Part shown: positions 31,924 to 41,482 of the stretch, piece by piece
Numbering within the stretch: the stretch's first letter is position 1
Layout: each line of letters starts with the position of its first letter
DNA from: Serratia rubidaea
GTDB taxonomy: Bacteria; Pseudomonadota; Gammaproteobacteria; Enterobacterales; Enterobacteriaceae
NCBI GenBank assembly: GCA_901472405.1
Contig: LR590463.1
Span: 186,001 to 250,000, forward strand
Direction of reading: 5' to 3'
Length of the DNA: 64,000 nucleotides
Program-made: the position numbers and the translations under genes
Notes under the pieces: generated by a model
What the model saw: only the letters and a program-made list of their open reading frames with translations
Databases searched by the model: none
Told to the model about the DNA's origin: nothing

Positions 31924-32831
31924 CGGCGTCAGCGGCCGGCCTGCAGCCGCCGGTGGACGCTTTTCTGCGTTATCTGAAGGTGGAGCGCCAGCTCAGCCCG
32001 CTGACCCAGCTTAACTATTCCCGTCAGCTGCAGGCGCTGTGCGCGCTGGCCGGCGCGCTGGGCGTCAGCGCCTGGTCGCAGCTGGATGCGGCGCTGGTGC
32101 GGCAGCTGGTGGCCCGCAGCAAGCGGGCGGGGCTGCACGCCGCCAGCCTGGCGCTGCGGCTCTCCGCGCTGCGCAGTTTTCTCGACTGGCAGGTGAGCCG
32201 GGGAGAACTGCCCGCTAACCCCGCCAAGGGCATCCGCACGCCGCGCAGCGGCCGCCATCTGCCGAAAAATATCGACGTTGACGAAGTGAGCCAGCTGCTG
32301 GAGATCGACGTTAACGATCCGCTGGCGGTGCGCGACCGCGCGATGCTGGAAGTGATGTACGGCGCCGGGCTGCGTCTGGCGGAGCTGGTGGGGCTGGACT
32401 GCCGGCATCTCGATCTGGCCGCCGGCGAGATCTGGGTGATGGGTAAAGGCAGTAAAGAGCGTAAGTTGCCGATCGGCCGCACCGCCGTCACCTGGCTGGA
32501 GCGCTGGCTGGCGATGCGCGATCTGTTCGCGCCGGACGACGACGCGGTATTTCTCTCCAATCAGGGCCGGCGCATCTCCACGCGCAATGTGCAAAAGCGC
32601 TTTGCCGAGTGGGGCGTCAAACAGGGCGTCAGCAGCCATATCCATCCGCACAAGCTGCGCCACTCGTTCGCCACCCACGTGCTGGAATCCAGCGGCGATC
32701 TGCGCGCGGTGCAGGAGCTGCTGGGGCATGCCAACCTGACCACCACGCAAATCTATACCCACCTCGACTTTCAACACCTGGCCAACGTGTACGATGCGGC
32801 GCATCCACGCGCCAAACGGGGGAAATCCTGA
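31920..32831 (+). CDS. xerC: Tyrosine recombinase XerC
   Basis: A 303-residue site-specific recombinase that acts with XerD at dif to resolve chromosome dimers. The N-terminal SAM-like DNA-binding domain is followed by the catalytic core: Arg in [13 protein letters not shown], Lys in [10 protein letters not shown], His-x-x-Arg in [12 protein letters not shown], His in [13 protein letters not shown] and the nucleophile Tyr in QIYTHLDF. All catalytic residues are present. It overlaps yigA by 4 bp and yigB by 1 bp. Confidence 0.97.
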   Translation: MTASAAGLQPPVDAFLRYLKVERQLSPLTQLNYSRQLQALCALAGALGVSAWSQLDAALVRQLVARSKRAGLHAASLALRLSALRSFLDWQVSRGELPANPAKGIRTPRSGRHLPKNIDVDEVSQLLEIDVNDPLAVRDRAMLEVMYGAGLRLAELVGLDCRHLDLAAGEIWVMGKGSKERKLPIGRTAVTWLERWLAMRDLFAPDDDAVFLSNQGRRISTRNVQKRFAEWGVKQGVSSHIHPHKLRHSFATHVLESSGDLRAVQELLGHANLTTTQIYTHLDFQHLANVYDAAHPRAKRGKS

Positions 32832-33547
32832 TGCATTTTTACCGGCCGTTGCGCCCGCTGGCGGCGCTAACGTTCGATCTGGACGATACGCTGTACGATA
32901 ACCGCCCGGTGATTGCCGAGACCGAGCGGCAGTCGGTGGCCTTTTTACAAGATTACCATCCGGGGCTGAAGGATTTTCAGTCGGCGGATTTTCACCGCCT
33001 GCGGCAGGAGCTGCGCGCGCGTGAGCCGGAGATTTACCATGACGTCACCCGCTGGCGCTGGCGGGCCATTCACCTGGCGCTGAGCCGGCAGGGACTGACG
33101 GACGGCGACGCGACGGCGGGGGCCGACGCCGCCATGCGGCACTTTGCCGACTGGCGCAGCCGCATTGAGGTGCCGGCTGCCACCCACGCCACGCTGAAGG
33201 CGCTGGGGGCGCGCTATCCGCTGGTGGCGATCACCAACGGCAACGTCGAGCCGGCGCGCTGCGGGCTGGAGGGGTACTTCCGCTTTGTGCTGCGCTCCGG
33301 GCCGGACGGCCGCGCCAAGCCCTATCAGGATATGTATCAGCTGGCCGCCGAGCGGCTGGCGATCGCGCCTGCGCATATTCTGCACGTGGGGGACGATCTG
33401 ACGACCGACGTGGCGGGCGCGCTGCGCGCCGGTTTTCAGGCCTGCTGGATCAACGACCGTCAGGGTAGCCTGATGCAGGCCGCCGACGGCCGTTTACTGC
33501 CGCATATTGAGGTTTCGCAGTTGGCATCGCTGACAGCGTTGTTATAA
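32831..33547 (+). CDS. yigB: HAD-superfamily FMN phosphatase YigB
   Basis: A 238-residue HAD hydrolase, the same length as E. coli YigB, which dephosphorylates FMN among other substrates. Motif I is [14 protein letters not shown] (nucleophile Asp), motif II VAITNGN, and motif [24 protein letters not shown]. Its start overlaps the xerC stop by 1 bp. Its last codons contain the uvrD promoter. Confidence 0.94.
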   Translation: MHFYRPLRPLAALTFDLDDTLYDNRPVIAETERQSVAFLQDYHPGLKDFQSADFHRLRQELRAREPEIYHDVTRWRWRAIHLALSRQGLTDGDATAGADAAMRHFADWRSRIEVPAATHATLKALGARYPLVAITNGNVEPARCGLEGYFRFVLRSGPDGRAKPYQDMYQLAAERLAIAPAHILHVGDDLTTDVAGALRAGFQACWINDRQGSLMQAADGRLLPHIEVSQLASLTALL

Positions 33548-33548
33548 T
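33521..33548 (+). promoter_or_regulatory. uvrD promoter
   Basis: TTGGCA (33521-33526), a 16-bp spacer and a perfect TATAAT (33543-33548), overlapping the end of yigB. The predicted start lies just upstream of the LexA box. Confidence 0.75.
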
Positions 33549-33561
33549 CCCCCCCATAACT

Positions 33562-33577
33562 CTGTATAAATTCACAG
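33562..33577 (+). promoter_or_regulatory. LexA (SOS) box of uvrD
   Basis: CTGTATAAATTCACAG fits the CTGT-N8-ACAG consensus exactly. It lies about 14 bp downstream of the -10, where bound LexA would block transcription. uvrD is an SOS gene in E. coli. Confidence 0.9.
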
Positions 33578-33579
33578 TG

Positions 33580-33603
33580 AAAGCCGCGCCGGCGCGGTTT
33601 TCC
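33580..33603 (+). terminator. Hairpin in the uvrD leader (attenuator candidate)
   Basis: A GC palindrome CCGCGCCGGCGCGG preceded by AAAG and followed by TTTT, between the promoter and the uvrD ATG. It may terminate yigB transcripts or attenuate uvrD; a leader attenuator has been described for E. coli uvrD. Confidence 0.6.
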
Positions 33604-33623
33604 CTTACCACGTAATGGTGCCT

Positions 33624-35786
33624 ATGGACGTTTCCGATCTGCTCAACAGCATGAATGACAAACAACGTGAAGCCGTGGCGGCGCCACGCAGCAACCTGTT
33701 GGTGCTGGCAGGCGCGGGAAGCGGCAAAACCCGGGTGCTGGTGCATCGCATCGCCTGGCTGCTGGCGGTGGAGAACTGCTCGCCGTACTCGATCATGGCG
33801 GTCACCTTCACCAACAAGGCGGCGGCGGAGATGCGCCACCGTATCGAACAGCTGATCGGCACCAGCCAGGGCGGCATGTGGATCGGCACCTTCCACGGCC
33901 TGGCGCACCGCCTGCTGCGCGCCCACCATATGGACGCCAATCTGCCGCAGGACTTCCAGATCCTCGACAGCGAGGACCAGCTGCGGCTGCTCAAGCGCAT
34001 TATCCGCGCGCTGAACGTGGACGAGAAACAGTGGCCGCCGCGCCAGGCGATGTGGTACATCAACGGCAAAAAGGACGACGGCCTGCGTCCGCAGCATATT
34101 GAAAGCTACGGCAACCCGGTGGAGGCCACCTGGCTGCGCATCTACCAGGCCTATCAGGAGGCCTGCGACCGCGCCGGGCTGGTGGACTTCGCCGAGCTGC
34201 TGCTGCGCGCCCATGAGCTGTGGCTGAACAAGCCGCACATCCTCAACCATTACCGCGAGCGTTTCAGCAATATCCTGGTGGATGAATTCCAGGATACCAA
34301 CCGCATTCAGTACGCCTGGATCCGCCTGCTGGCGGGCGACAGCGCCAATGTGATGATCGTCGGCGACGACGACCAGTCGATCTATGGCTGGCGCGGCGCG
34401 CAGGTGGAGAATATTCAGCGCTTCCTGAAGGACTTCCCGGGGGCGGAAACCGTCCGCCTGGAGCAGAACTACCGCTCGACCAGCAATATCCTCAAGGCCG
34501 CCAACACGCTGATTGCCAATAACGACGGCCGCATGGGGAAAAACCTGTGGACCGAAGGGGCGGAAGGGGAGCCGATTTCGCTGTACTGCGCGTTCAACGA
34601 GCTGGATGAAGCCCGCTTTGTGGTTAACCGCATCAAAACCTGGCAGGAGAACGGCGGCGCGCTGAACGACTGCGCTATCCTCTACCGCAGCAACGCCCAG
34701 TCGCGCGTGCTGGAAGAGGCGCTGCTGCAGAGCGCGATGCCGTACCGCATTTACGGCGGCATGCGCTTCTTCGAACGGCAGGAGATCAAGGATGCGCTGG
34801 CCTACCTGCGCCTGATCGCCAACCGCAACGACGACGCGGCGTTTGAGCGCGTGGTGAATACGCCGACGCGCGGCATCGGCGACCGCACGCTGGACGTGGT
34901 GCGCCAGACGGCGCGCGACCGTCAGCTGACGCTGTGGCAGGCCACGCGCGCGCTGCTGCAGGACAAGGTGCTGGCCGGACGCGCCGCCTCCGCCCTGCAG
35001 CGCTTCACCGAGCTGGTGGACTCGCTGGCGCATGAAACCGCAGATATGCCGCTGCACGTACAGACCGACCGGGTGATCCGTGATTCCGGCCTGTTCCTGA
35101 TGTACGAGCAGGAAAAGGGTGAAAAAGGCCAGGCGCGGATCGAAAACCTGGAGGAACTGGTGACGGCGACGCGCCAGTTCAGCTATCAGGAAGAAGATCA
35201 GGATTTAATGCCGCTGCAGGCGTTTCTGTCGCATGCGGCGCTGGAGGCCGGCGAAGGGCAGGCCGACGCCTATCAGGACGCGGTGCAGCTGATGACGCTG
35301 CACTCGGCGAAAGGGCTGGAGTTCCGCCAGGTGTTTATCGTCGGCGTGGAAGAGGGCATGTTCCCCAGCCAGATGTCGCTGGAAGAGGGCGGTCGGCTGG
35401 AGGAGGAGCGCCGTCTGGCCTACGTCGGCCTGACGCGGGCGATGGAAAAGCTGACGCTGACCTACGCCGAAACCCGCCGGCTGTACGGCAAGGAAGTCTA
35501 CCACCGGCCGTCGCGCTTTATCGGCGAGATCCCGGAGGAGTGCGTGGAAGAGGTGCGGCTGCGCGCCAGCGTGTCGCGCCCGGTGAAGCACCAGCGCATG
35601 GGGACGCCGATCGCCGAGAACGACACCGGCTACAAGCTGGGCCAGCGGGTGCGTCATCCGAAGTTTGGCGAAGGTACCATCGTCAATCTGGAAGGCAGCG
35701 GCGAACACAGCCGGCTGCAGATTGCCTTCCAGGGCGAGGGCATCAAATGGCTGGTGGCGGCCTACGCCAAGCTGGAGACGCCGTAA
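33624..35786 (+). CDS. uvrD: DNA helicase II UvrD
   Basis: A 720-residue SF1A helicase for nucleotide excision and mismatch repair. MDVSDLLNSMNDKQREAVAAP; Walker A GAGSGKT at residues 30-36; [37 protein letters not shown]; and the C-terminal Tudor-like tail with YKLGQRVRHPKFGEGTIVN that contacts RNA polymerase. The second ATG (33624) is chosen over 33615 because it gives the exact E. coli start and length. The frame is intact. Confidence 0.97.
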   Translation: MDVSDLLNSMNDKQREAVAAPRSNLLVLAGAGSGKTRVLVHRIAWLLAVENCSPYSIMAVTFTNKAAAEMRHRIEQLIGTSQGGMWIGTFHGLAHRLLRAHHMDANLPQDFQILDSEDQLRLLKRIIRALNVDEKQWPPRQAMWYINGKKDDGLRPQHIESYGNPVEATWLRIYQAYQEACDRAGLVDFAELLLRAHELWLNKPHILNHYRERFSNILVDEFQDTNRIQYAWIRLLAGDSANVMIVGDDDQSIYGWRGAQVENIQRFLKDFPGAETVRLEQNYRSTSNILKAANTLIANNDGRMGKNLWTEGAEGEPISLYCAFNELDEARFVVNRIKTWQENGGALNDCAILYRSNAQSRVLEEALLQSAMPYRIYGGMRFFERQEIKDALAYLRLIANRNDDAAFERVVNTPTRGIGDRTLDVVRQTARDRQLTLWQATRALLQDKVLAGRAASALQRFTELVDSLAHETADMPLHVQTDRVIRDSGLFLMYEQEKGEKGQARIENLEELVTATRQFSYQEEDQDLMPLQAFLSHAALEAGEGQADAYQDAVQLMTLHSAKGLEFRQVFIVGVEEGMFPSQMSLEEGGRLEEERRLAYVGLTRAMEKLTLTYAETRRLYGKEVYHRPSRFIGEIPEECVEEVRLRASVSRPVKHQRMGTPIAENDTGYKLGQRVRHPKFGEGTIVNLEGSGEHSRLQIAFQGEGIKWLVAAYAKLETP

Positions 35787-35799
35787 CCCCGGCGCGCTA

Positions 35800-36273
35800 T
35801 TAGCCCGGGTAGCGGTCGCCTTCCTGCGCGGTGGCGTACCAGCGCAGCACGGCGTCAATCCCGTCGCCGCCTTCGGGCGGCGCCCAGGTCATGCAGTCTT
35901 CTGCCGCCAGCGGCTGATACGGCCCCGGTTTCACCTCAAACAGCACCCCGCCGGCATCAACCGACAGCACGGTATGCCAGACGTTGGCGGGCATTTCCAG
36001 CAGCCGGTTCTCTTCGCCCAGCATAATGCGCCGGGTTACCGCGCCGCGATCGTCAAACTGCAGCACCACAAAGCGGCCGCGCAGAGGCGTCAACAGCTCC
36101 CAGCCGTGCGGGTGGCGGTGCGGGCGGATATAGGTGCCCGGCTCCATGGCGATGGTCATGCGCTGCACCGGTTCGCGCGTATCGTCATGCAGTAGGTGGT
36201 GGGTGCGCAGGCGCGGCAGCTGGGCGGCCTGCTCGCCCATGAGGTTCATCTGTTGCAGGGTTATCAATTTCAT
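35800..36273 (-). CDS. WbuC-type cupin metalloprotein
   Basis: About 157 residues from MKLITLQQMNLMGEQA (an in-frame ATG at 36286-36288 would add five). The cupin core carries the metal site HRHPHGWE (motif 1) and the later VWHTVLS (motif 2); EPGTYIRPHRH and LFEVKPGPYQP are WbuC-family signatures. WbuC proteins are usually found in O-antigen clusters, with unknown biochemical role. Here it stands alone, convergent with uvrD (14-bp gap). Confidence 0.82.
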   Translation of the reverse strand: MKLITLQQMNLMGEQAAQLPRLRTHHLLHDDTREPVQRMTIAMEPGTYIRPHRHPHGWELLTPLRGRFVVLQFDDRGAVTRRIMLGEENRLLEMPANVWHTVLSVDAGGVLFEVKPGPYQPLAAEDCMTWAPPEGGDGIDAVLRWYATAQEGDRYPG

Positions 36274-36421
36274 TAAGGAAATCCGCAAGCTATCGGTAGA
36301 GAGAGTCTAGCAACTTTCCCGGCGCGGGGCGTTGCGCGCGGTCATTTCTTTGCGCCGGCGCGCGGATTTTTATCGCTCTGTCATCGCGGTGAATTGTTGG
36401 GGATTTATCCTGTTTAACGTG

Positions 36422-36451
36422 TTGACAGGCTTTTTCCTCTCGGCGTAACAT
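36422..36451 (+). promoter_or_regulatory. corA promoter
   Basis: TTGACA (36422-36427), an 18-bp spacer and TAACAT (36446-36451), a near-consensus sigma-70 promoter. It would start transcription at about 36458, leaving a leader of some 330 nt before corA. Confidence 0.75.
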
Positions 36452-36482
36452 GCGCGCACGATTATCAATGAGGACATTCGCC

Positions 36483-36542
36483 TTGGACACACCCAGTAGA
36501 TGCTGGCTCACTGACCTGGATCCCAACAGGTACAACTTCTAA
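36483..36542 (+). CDS. Leader ORF upstream of corA (CorL candidate)
   Basis: A 19-codon frame beginning at TTG (36483), preceded by GAGGA at a good distance, and ending in TAA at 36540-36542. Its residues include SRCWLTDLDPNRYNF. Salmonella corA has a translated leader peptide (CorL) that couples translation to Rho-dependent termination; position and arrangement match, but I cannot confirm the sequence identity. Confidence 0.55.
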   Translation: MDTPSRCWLTDLDPNRYNF

Positions 36543-36568
36543 GGCTATCCCATTACGCTGATAGCCTT
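36541..36568 (+). promoter_or_regulatory. Hairpin in the corA leader
   Basis: A 9-bp perfect stem (36541-36549 with 36560-36568) that starts inside the stop codon of the leader ORF, so a ribosome finishing that ORF would melt it. The rest of the leader to 36785 contains no further gene that I can recognise. Confidence 0.6.
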
Positions 36569-36785
36569 CGTGGTTGTCGGCGACCCCTCTGTGCGTCGCT
36601 CTGAGTCAGATCTCTTTATGGTCTGAAACGAGCATGGCCTGCGTGCCCCTCCGTTTCTGTGCTTCAACGCGTTGTCCGCCTAAAATGATGTGAATTGCAT
36701 CTGTGGGTTTGGGCGCGTCTGCGCCCGGGATGATGTAATTCCGATGAATGCAGGGTATCCCCTCACCATTAGGGAGTTTTAGCAC

Positions 36786-37738
36786 ATGCTGAGCGCTTTC
36801 AAATTAGATAACAGCCGCTTGTCCCGCCTCGAGCTGGATGAGGCCGAAGACCTGACCACCTCGCTGTGGGTTGACCTGGTCGAGCCGGAAGAAAGCGAGC
36901 GCGACCGTGTGCAACATGAGCTGGGGCAAAGCCTGGCCACCCGTCCGGAACTGGACGATATCGAGGCCTCGGCGCGCTTCTTTGAAGACGAAGACGGCCT
37001 GCACATCCACTCCTTCTTCTATTTTGAAGATGCGGAGGATCACGCCGGCAACTCCACCGTGGCGTTCACCATCCGCGACGGCCGGCTGTATACGCTGCGC
37101 GAGCGCGAGCTGCCGGCGTTCCGCCTGTACCGCATGCGCGCCCGCAACCAGATGATGGTGGACGGCAACGCCTATGAGCTGCTGCTGGACCTGTTCGAAA
37201 CCAAAATTGAACAGCTGGCGGACGAAATCGAGAATATTTACAGCGATCTGGAAAAACTCAGCCGGGTCATTATGGAAGGCCATCAGGGCGATGAATATGA
37301 CGAAGCGCTGTCGACGCTGGCGGAGCTGGAAGATATCGGCTGGAAGGTGCGCCTGTGTCTGATGGATACCCAGCGCGCGCTGAACTTCCTGGTGCGCAAG
37401 GCGCGGTTGCCGACCGGTCAGTTGGAGCAGGCGCGCGAGGTGCTGCGCGATATTGAATCCCTGCTGCCGCACAATGAGTCGCTGTTCCAGAAGGGTGAAC
37501 TTCCTGATGCAGGCGGCGATGGGCTTTATCAATATCGAACAGAACCGCATCATCAAGATCTTCTCGGTGGTGTCGGGTGGTGTTCCTGCCGCCGACGCTG
37601 GTGGCCTCCAGCTACGGCATGAACTTTGAATTTATGCCGGAGCTGAAGTGGTCGTTCGGTTATCCGGGCGCGATCAGCCTGATGATTCTGGCCGGCCTGG
37701 CGCCGTACCTGTACTTCAAACGCAAAAACTGGCTGTAA
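36786..37738 (+). CDS. corA: Magnesium/cobalt transport protein CorA (two frameshifts as read)
   Basis: Pentameric Mg2+ channel of the inner membrane. A large acidic cytoplasmic domain ([22 protein letters not shown]...) is followed by two C-terminal membrane helices with the signature [12 protein letters not shown] between them. Two extra G residues break the frame, one in 37493-37495 and one in 37575-37577. Removing both gives 316 residues ending LYFKRKNWL, exactly the E. coli length. Probably sequence errors, because the GMN loop and both helices are intact. Confidence 0.93.
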
Positions 37739-37838
37739 GCCACGGGCCGGAGCGGTGCGGCGCCTGCCGCATCGTGATTTCACGCCGTTAGCCTGCTAAG
37801 ATAATTCCCTGCAAAATTATTTGAAGGCAATCCTTCCG

Positions 37839-38901
37839 ATGGAGAGGTTCCCGCGGTACTGCAATGGCTGATCCTGCTGCTGGCGTCGCTGGCGCTGGGG
37901 TTCGGCCTGCTGGCGTTCCATATTCCCGCCGCCCTGTTGCTGGGGCCGATGATCGTTGCGTTACCCTGGGGCTGCTGGCGCGTCGGTGCGCATTCCCAAG
38001 CCGCTGTTTATCGGCGCGCAGGCGGTGCTGGGCTGCATGATCGCCAAAGCCTGTCTCCTTCCATGCTGACGCCGCTGCTGGCCGACTGGCCGCTGATCCT
38101 GCTGGTGCTGCTGGCGACGCTGCTGGCCAGCGGCATCTCCGGCTGGTGCCTGGTGCGCTTTAGCGATCTGCCCGGCCCGACCGGCGCCTGGGGCGCCTCA
38201 CCCGGCGGCGCGTCGGCGATGGTCGCCATGGCCGGCGACTTTGGCGCCGACGTGCGTCTGGTGGCGTTTATGCAGTATCTGCGCGTGCTGTTTGTCGCCA
38301 CCGCGGCGGCGGCGGTAGCGCGTATCGGTCTGGGCGATGAAGCGGGGCAGGGCAGCGCGGCGCTGAACTGGTTTCCGCCGCTGGACTGGCGCTTTCTGGC
38401 GACGCTGGCGGTGGCGGCCGCCGGCGCCTGGCTGGGGCCGCGCCTGCGCATACCGTCGGGAGCGCTGCTGCTGCCGATGATTATCGGCGCCGCGCTGCAC
38501 TCCAGCGGCGCGATGGCTCTGCAGGTGCCGGAATGGGCTGCTGGCGCTGGCCTATACGCTGATTGGCTGGAGCGTGGGGCTGCGCTTCACCCGGCCGATC
38601 TTGCTGCTGGCGCTGCGCACGCTGCCGCAGATGCTGGTGTCCATCGCCGCGCTGATGCTGTTTTGCGGCCTGCTGGCGTGGATGCTGACCTGCTTCCTGC
38701 CGGTAGACATGATGACCGCTTATCTGGCCACCAGCCCCGGCGGGCTGGACACGGTGGCGATTATCGCCGCCGGCAGCCGGGTGGATATGTCATTTGTGAT
38801 GGCGCTGCAGACGCTGCGGCTGTTTACCATCCTGCCTGACCGGGCCGGCGATCGCGCGTTTTATTTCCAACCACGCGACGCCGGCCTCCAGCTCATCGTA
38901 G
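37839..38901 (+). CDS. AbrB-family membrane protein (many frameshifts as read)
   Basis: A putative transporter of the AbrB/ammonia-monooxygenase-like family (duplicated membrane domain), with about ten hydrophobic segments. LLLGPMIV, GASPGGASAMVAMAGDFGADVRLVAFMQYLRVL and the second-repeat TSPGGLDTVAIIAAGSRVDMSFVMALQTLRL are family signatures. As read it needs six single-base corrections: missing bases near 37854, 37958, 37981 and 38053; extra bases at about 38535 and 38836. Given so many breaks, a true pseudogene is possible, though the error type matches the rest of the window. It ends 9 bp inside the 3' end of rarD (convergent). Confidence 0.8.
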
Positions 38902-39780
38902 CTTGCGCTGGGTGTACAGGGCGTCGAGGGTGAACAGCACCAGCGCCGCCCAGATAAAGCCGAAGGTCACCAGTTTATCCTGGGCCGACGGTTTCCCGTA
39001 GAAGGTGACCGCCAGCAGGAACATCAGCGTCGGGCCGAGATACTGGAAAAAGCCCAGCGTCGACAGGCGCAAACGGGTGGCGGCGGCGGTGAAGAACAGC
39101 AGCGGCACGGTGGTGACGATACCGGCGGCCACCAGCAGCAGGTTCAGCGACCAGGGGTTGGCGCCGAGGTGGCTGGTGGCGCTGTCGGCAATAAAGAACA
39201 GATAGACGGCGGCGACCGGCAACAGCCACAGCGTCTCAATCAGCATGCCGGTCTGCGCGTCGATGGCGATTCTTCTTGCGCAGCAGGCCGTAGAAGGCAA
39301 AGCTGAACGCCAGCCCCAGCCCGATAATCGGCAGGGAGCCGAACTGCCACAGCTGCACCAGCACGCCGGTAAACGCCAGGGCGACCGCCACCCACTGCAT
39401 GCGGCGGAAACGCTCGCCGAGAAACAGCACCCCCAGCAGCACGTTCACCAGCGGGTTGATAAAGTAGCCCAGGCTGGCTTCCAGCATATGGTGATTATTC
39501 ACCGCCCAGATAAACAGCAGCCAGTTGCCGCCGACCAGCAGCGCGGTGAGCGCCAGCAGCAGCAGGCGCTTGCGGTTGGCGCAGGCGGCGCGCACCTTTG
39601 GCCAGTTACGCCCCAGCGTCACCAGCGCCAGCATAAAGAAAAACGACAGATGATCCGGTGGGTCAGGATCTCATCGGCCGGCACCTGCTGAATCAGTTTG
39701 AAATAGGCCGGGGCGATGCCCCAAATAAAATAGGCGGCCAGGGCAAAGAAGATGCCCTGACGCGTTTGCTGTGCGTCCAT
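38893..39780 (-). CDS. rarD: RarD, EamA-family permease (two frameshifts as read)
   Basis: A DMT-superfamily transporter with ten membrane helices; E. coli rarD was named for a chloramphenicol phenotype and its substrate is uncertain. Start [30 protein letters not shown]; also [23 protein letters not shown] and [25 protein letters not shown] missing base near 39647 and an extra base at 39270/39271 shift and restore the frame. The corrected length is 295 residues, as in E. coli. Probably sequence errors. Confidence 0.9.
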
Positions 39781-39843
39781 GACGTGACCTGGAGGTAAGA
39801 GAGTCGATACGGTGAGTGTACTGAAGACGCTCACCGGGCACAA

Positions 39844-40316
39844 TCAGCCAACCAGGTAGGTGGCGGGTGGCGCTGGCGATATGCAGGCCGTCGTTGTTAT
39901 GCAGTTCGACGCGGGCGACCGCCACCTTGTTGCCGCTGCGCAGCACCGAGGCGGAGGCGATAAAATGTTCGCCGCGGCCGGGACGCAGATAGTCGACGCG
40001 CAGGTCGATGGTGCCCATGCGCGACAGGCGCGCCGCCAGCTCCTCTTCAACCAGCGACTCCTGACGCATCAGCACGCTGCCGACGCACGCCAGCCCGGCG
40101 GCGACGTCCAGCACCGAGGCGATCACGCCGCCGTGCAGGATCTTCTGCGCGGCGTTGCCCACCAGCTTGTGCTGGATTGGTAAAGGTCAGCTCGACGCCG
40201 TCGTCGTCGAAGTGGCGCAGCTCCAGGCCCAGTTCGCGGTTAAACGGCATGTGATAAACAAAGATCTCGCCAATCTTCTGGCGAGCGGCTTCTGTTGTGA
40301 GAGGCAGGGTCGACAT
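39844..40316 (-). CDS. yigI: Hotdog-fold thioesterase YigI (two frameshifts as read)
   Basis: A 4HBT/PaaI-type acyl-CoA thioesterase; E. coli YigI acts on medium- and long-chain acyl-CoAs. Conserved segments: [59 protein letters not shown] and [12 protein letters not shown]. One extra base at 40174/40175 and one at 39865-39867 break the frame. Removing both gives 156 residues ending TATYLVG, matching E. coli. Confidence 0.9.
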
Positions 40317-40518
40317 AGCGGTGATTCTTCTTATTGATAAATGGGTTTAGGATACTGGTCAGTCCAGGTTAATGGTTTGTTGATTTTATGCTTAACCTTT
40401 GTTGCTTTCCAGACTATTCCAATAAAAGCGCCCCGGACTGCTGTAAACGTCGCTTTGTGTGTAAAATGGCCTGTTTTTATTTCAGGGTGTGTTTTTATTT
40501 GCTGGAGTGATGAGAATT

Positions 40519-41397
40519 ATGCGTATTCTGTCAGGGGCCGTAATGGCAATGCTGCTGGCCCCGGCGCTGGTTCAGGCCGAAGAAGCGAAACAACAAGAAA
40601 TACATGATAAACCGGCGGTGAACGGCAGCATTATCGCCAATATGCTGCAATCCCACGATAACCCGTTTACGCTCTACCCGTACGAACCTAACTACATACT
40701 GTATAGCTACACCAGCGATCTCAATAAAGAGGCGATCGACAGCTACAGCTGGGCGGATCACGCGCGCAAAGACGAGGTGAAATTCCAGCTCAGTCTGGCC
40801 TTCCCGCTGTGGCGCGGCATTGTTGGTGAAAACTCGGTGCTCGGCGCGTCCTATACTCAACGCTCCTGGTGGCAGCTGTCTAACAGCGGTCAGTCCTCGC
40901 CGTTCCGCGAAACCAACTACGAGCCGCAGATTTTCCTCGGCTGGGCGACGGATTACACCTTTGCCGGCTGGACGCTGCGCGATGTTGAGGTGGGGCTTAA
41001 CCACCAGTCGAACGGCCGCTCGGAGCCGACGTCGCGCAGCTGGAACCGCGCCTACGCGCGCCTGATGGCGCAGAATGGCAACTGGCAGGTGGACGTCAAA
41101 CCCTGGCTGCGTTTCTCCGAAAGCGCCAGCAGCGACGACAACCCGGATATCACCAAGTACATGGGCTACTACCGCCTGAAAGTCGGTTATACCTGGGGCG
41201 AGAGCGTGTTCAGCGTAGACGGCCACTACAACTGGAACAGCGGTTTCGGCGGGGCGGAGCTGGGCTGGAGCTATCCGATCACCAAGCACGTGCGCTTCTA
41301 TACTCAGGTATTCAGCGGCTACGGCGAATCGATGATTGATTACAACTTCCGGCAGACACGCATCGGCGTTGGTGTCATGCTGAACGATATTATGTAA
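40519..41397 (+). CDS. pldA: Outer membrane phospholipase A
   Basis: A 12-stranded outer-membrane barrel that hydrolyses misplaced phospholipids and keeps LPS asymmetry. A signal peptide ([20 protein letters not shown]) precedes [31 protein letters not shown]. The catalytic His-Ser...Asn lies in [19 protein letters not shown]. An in-frame ATG at 40510 is possible, but the GGAG at 40504-40507 is better spaced for 40519. It is followed by a hairpin and recQ. Confidence 0.94.
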   Translation: MRILSGAVMAMLLAPALVQAEEAKQQEIHDKPAVNGSIIANMLQSHDNPFTLYPYEPNYILYSYTSDLNKEAIDSYSWADHARKDEVKFQLSLAFPLWRGIVGENSVLGASYTQRSWWQLSNSGQSSPFRETNYEPQIFLGWATDYTFAGWTLRDVEVGLNHQSNGRSEPTSRSWNRAYARLMAQNGNWQVDVKPWLRFSESASSDDNPDITKYMGYYRLKVGYTWGESVFSVDGHYNWNSGFGGAELGWSYPITKHVRFYTQVFSGYGESMIDYNFRQTRIGVGVMLNDIM

Positions 41398-41416
41398 TCA
41401 TAGCCCCGCGTCCCAG

Positions 41417-41443
41417 AGGCCGCCGCACATACGGCGGCGGCCT
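41417..41443 (+). terminator. Hairpin between pldA and recQ
   Basis: A 10-bp GC stem (41417-41426 with 41434-41443) followed by TTACTTAT, a poor T-tract. Likely a partial terminator of pldA. Confidence 0.55.
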
Positions 41444-41482
41444 TACTTATCGGGGTACTCAGAATTTAACATGGGGAAGTGT

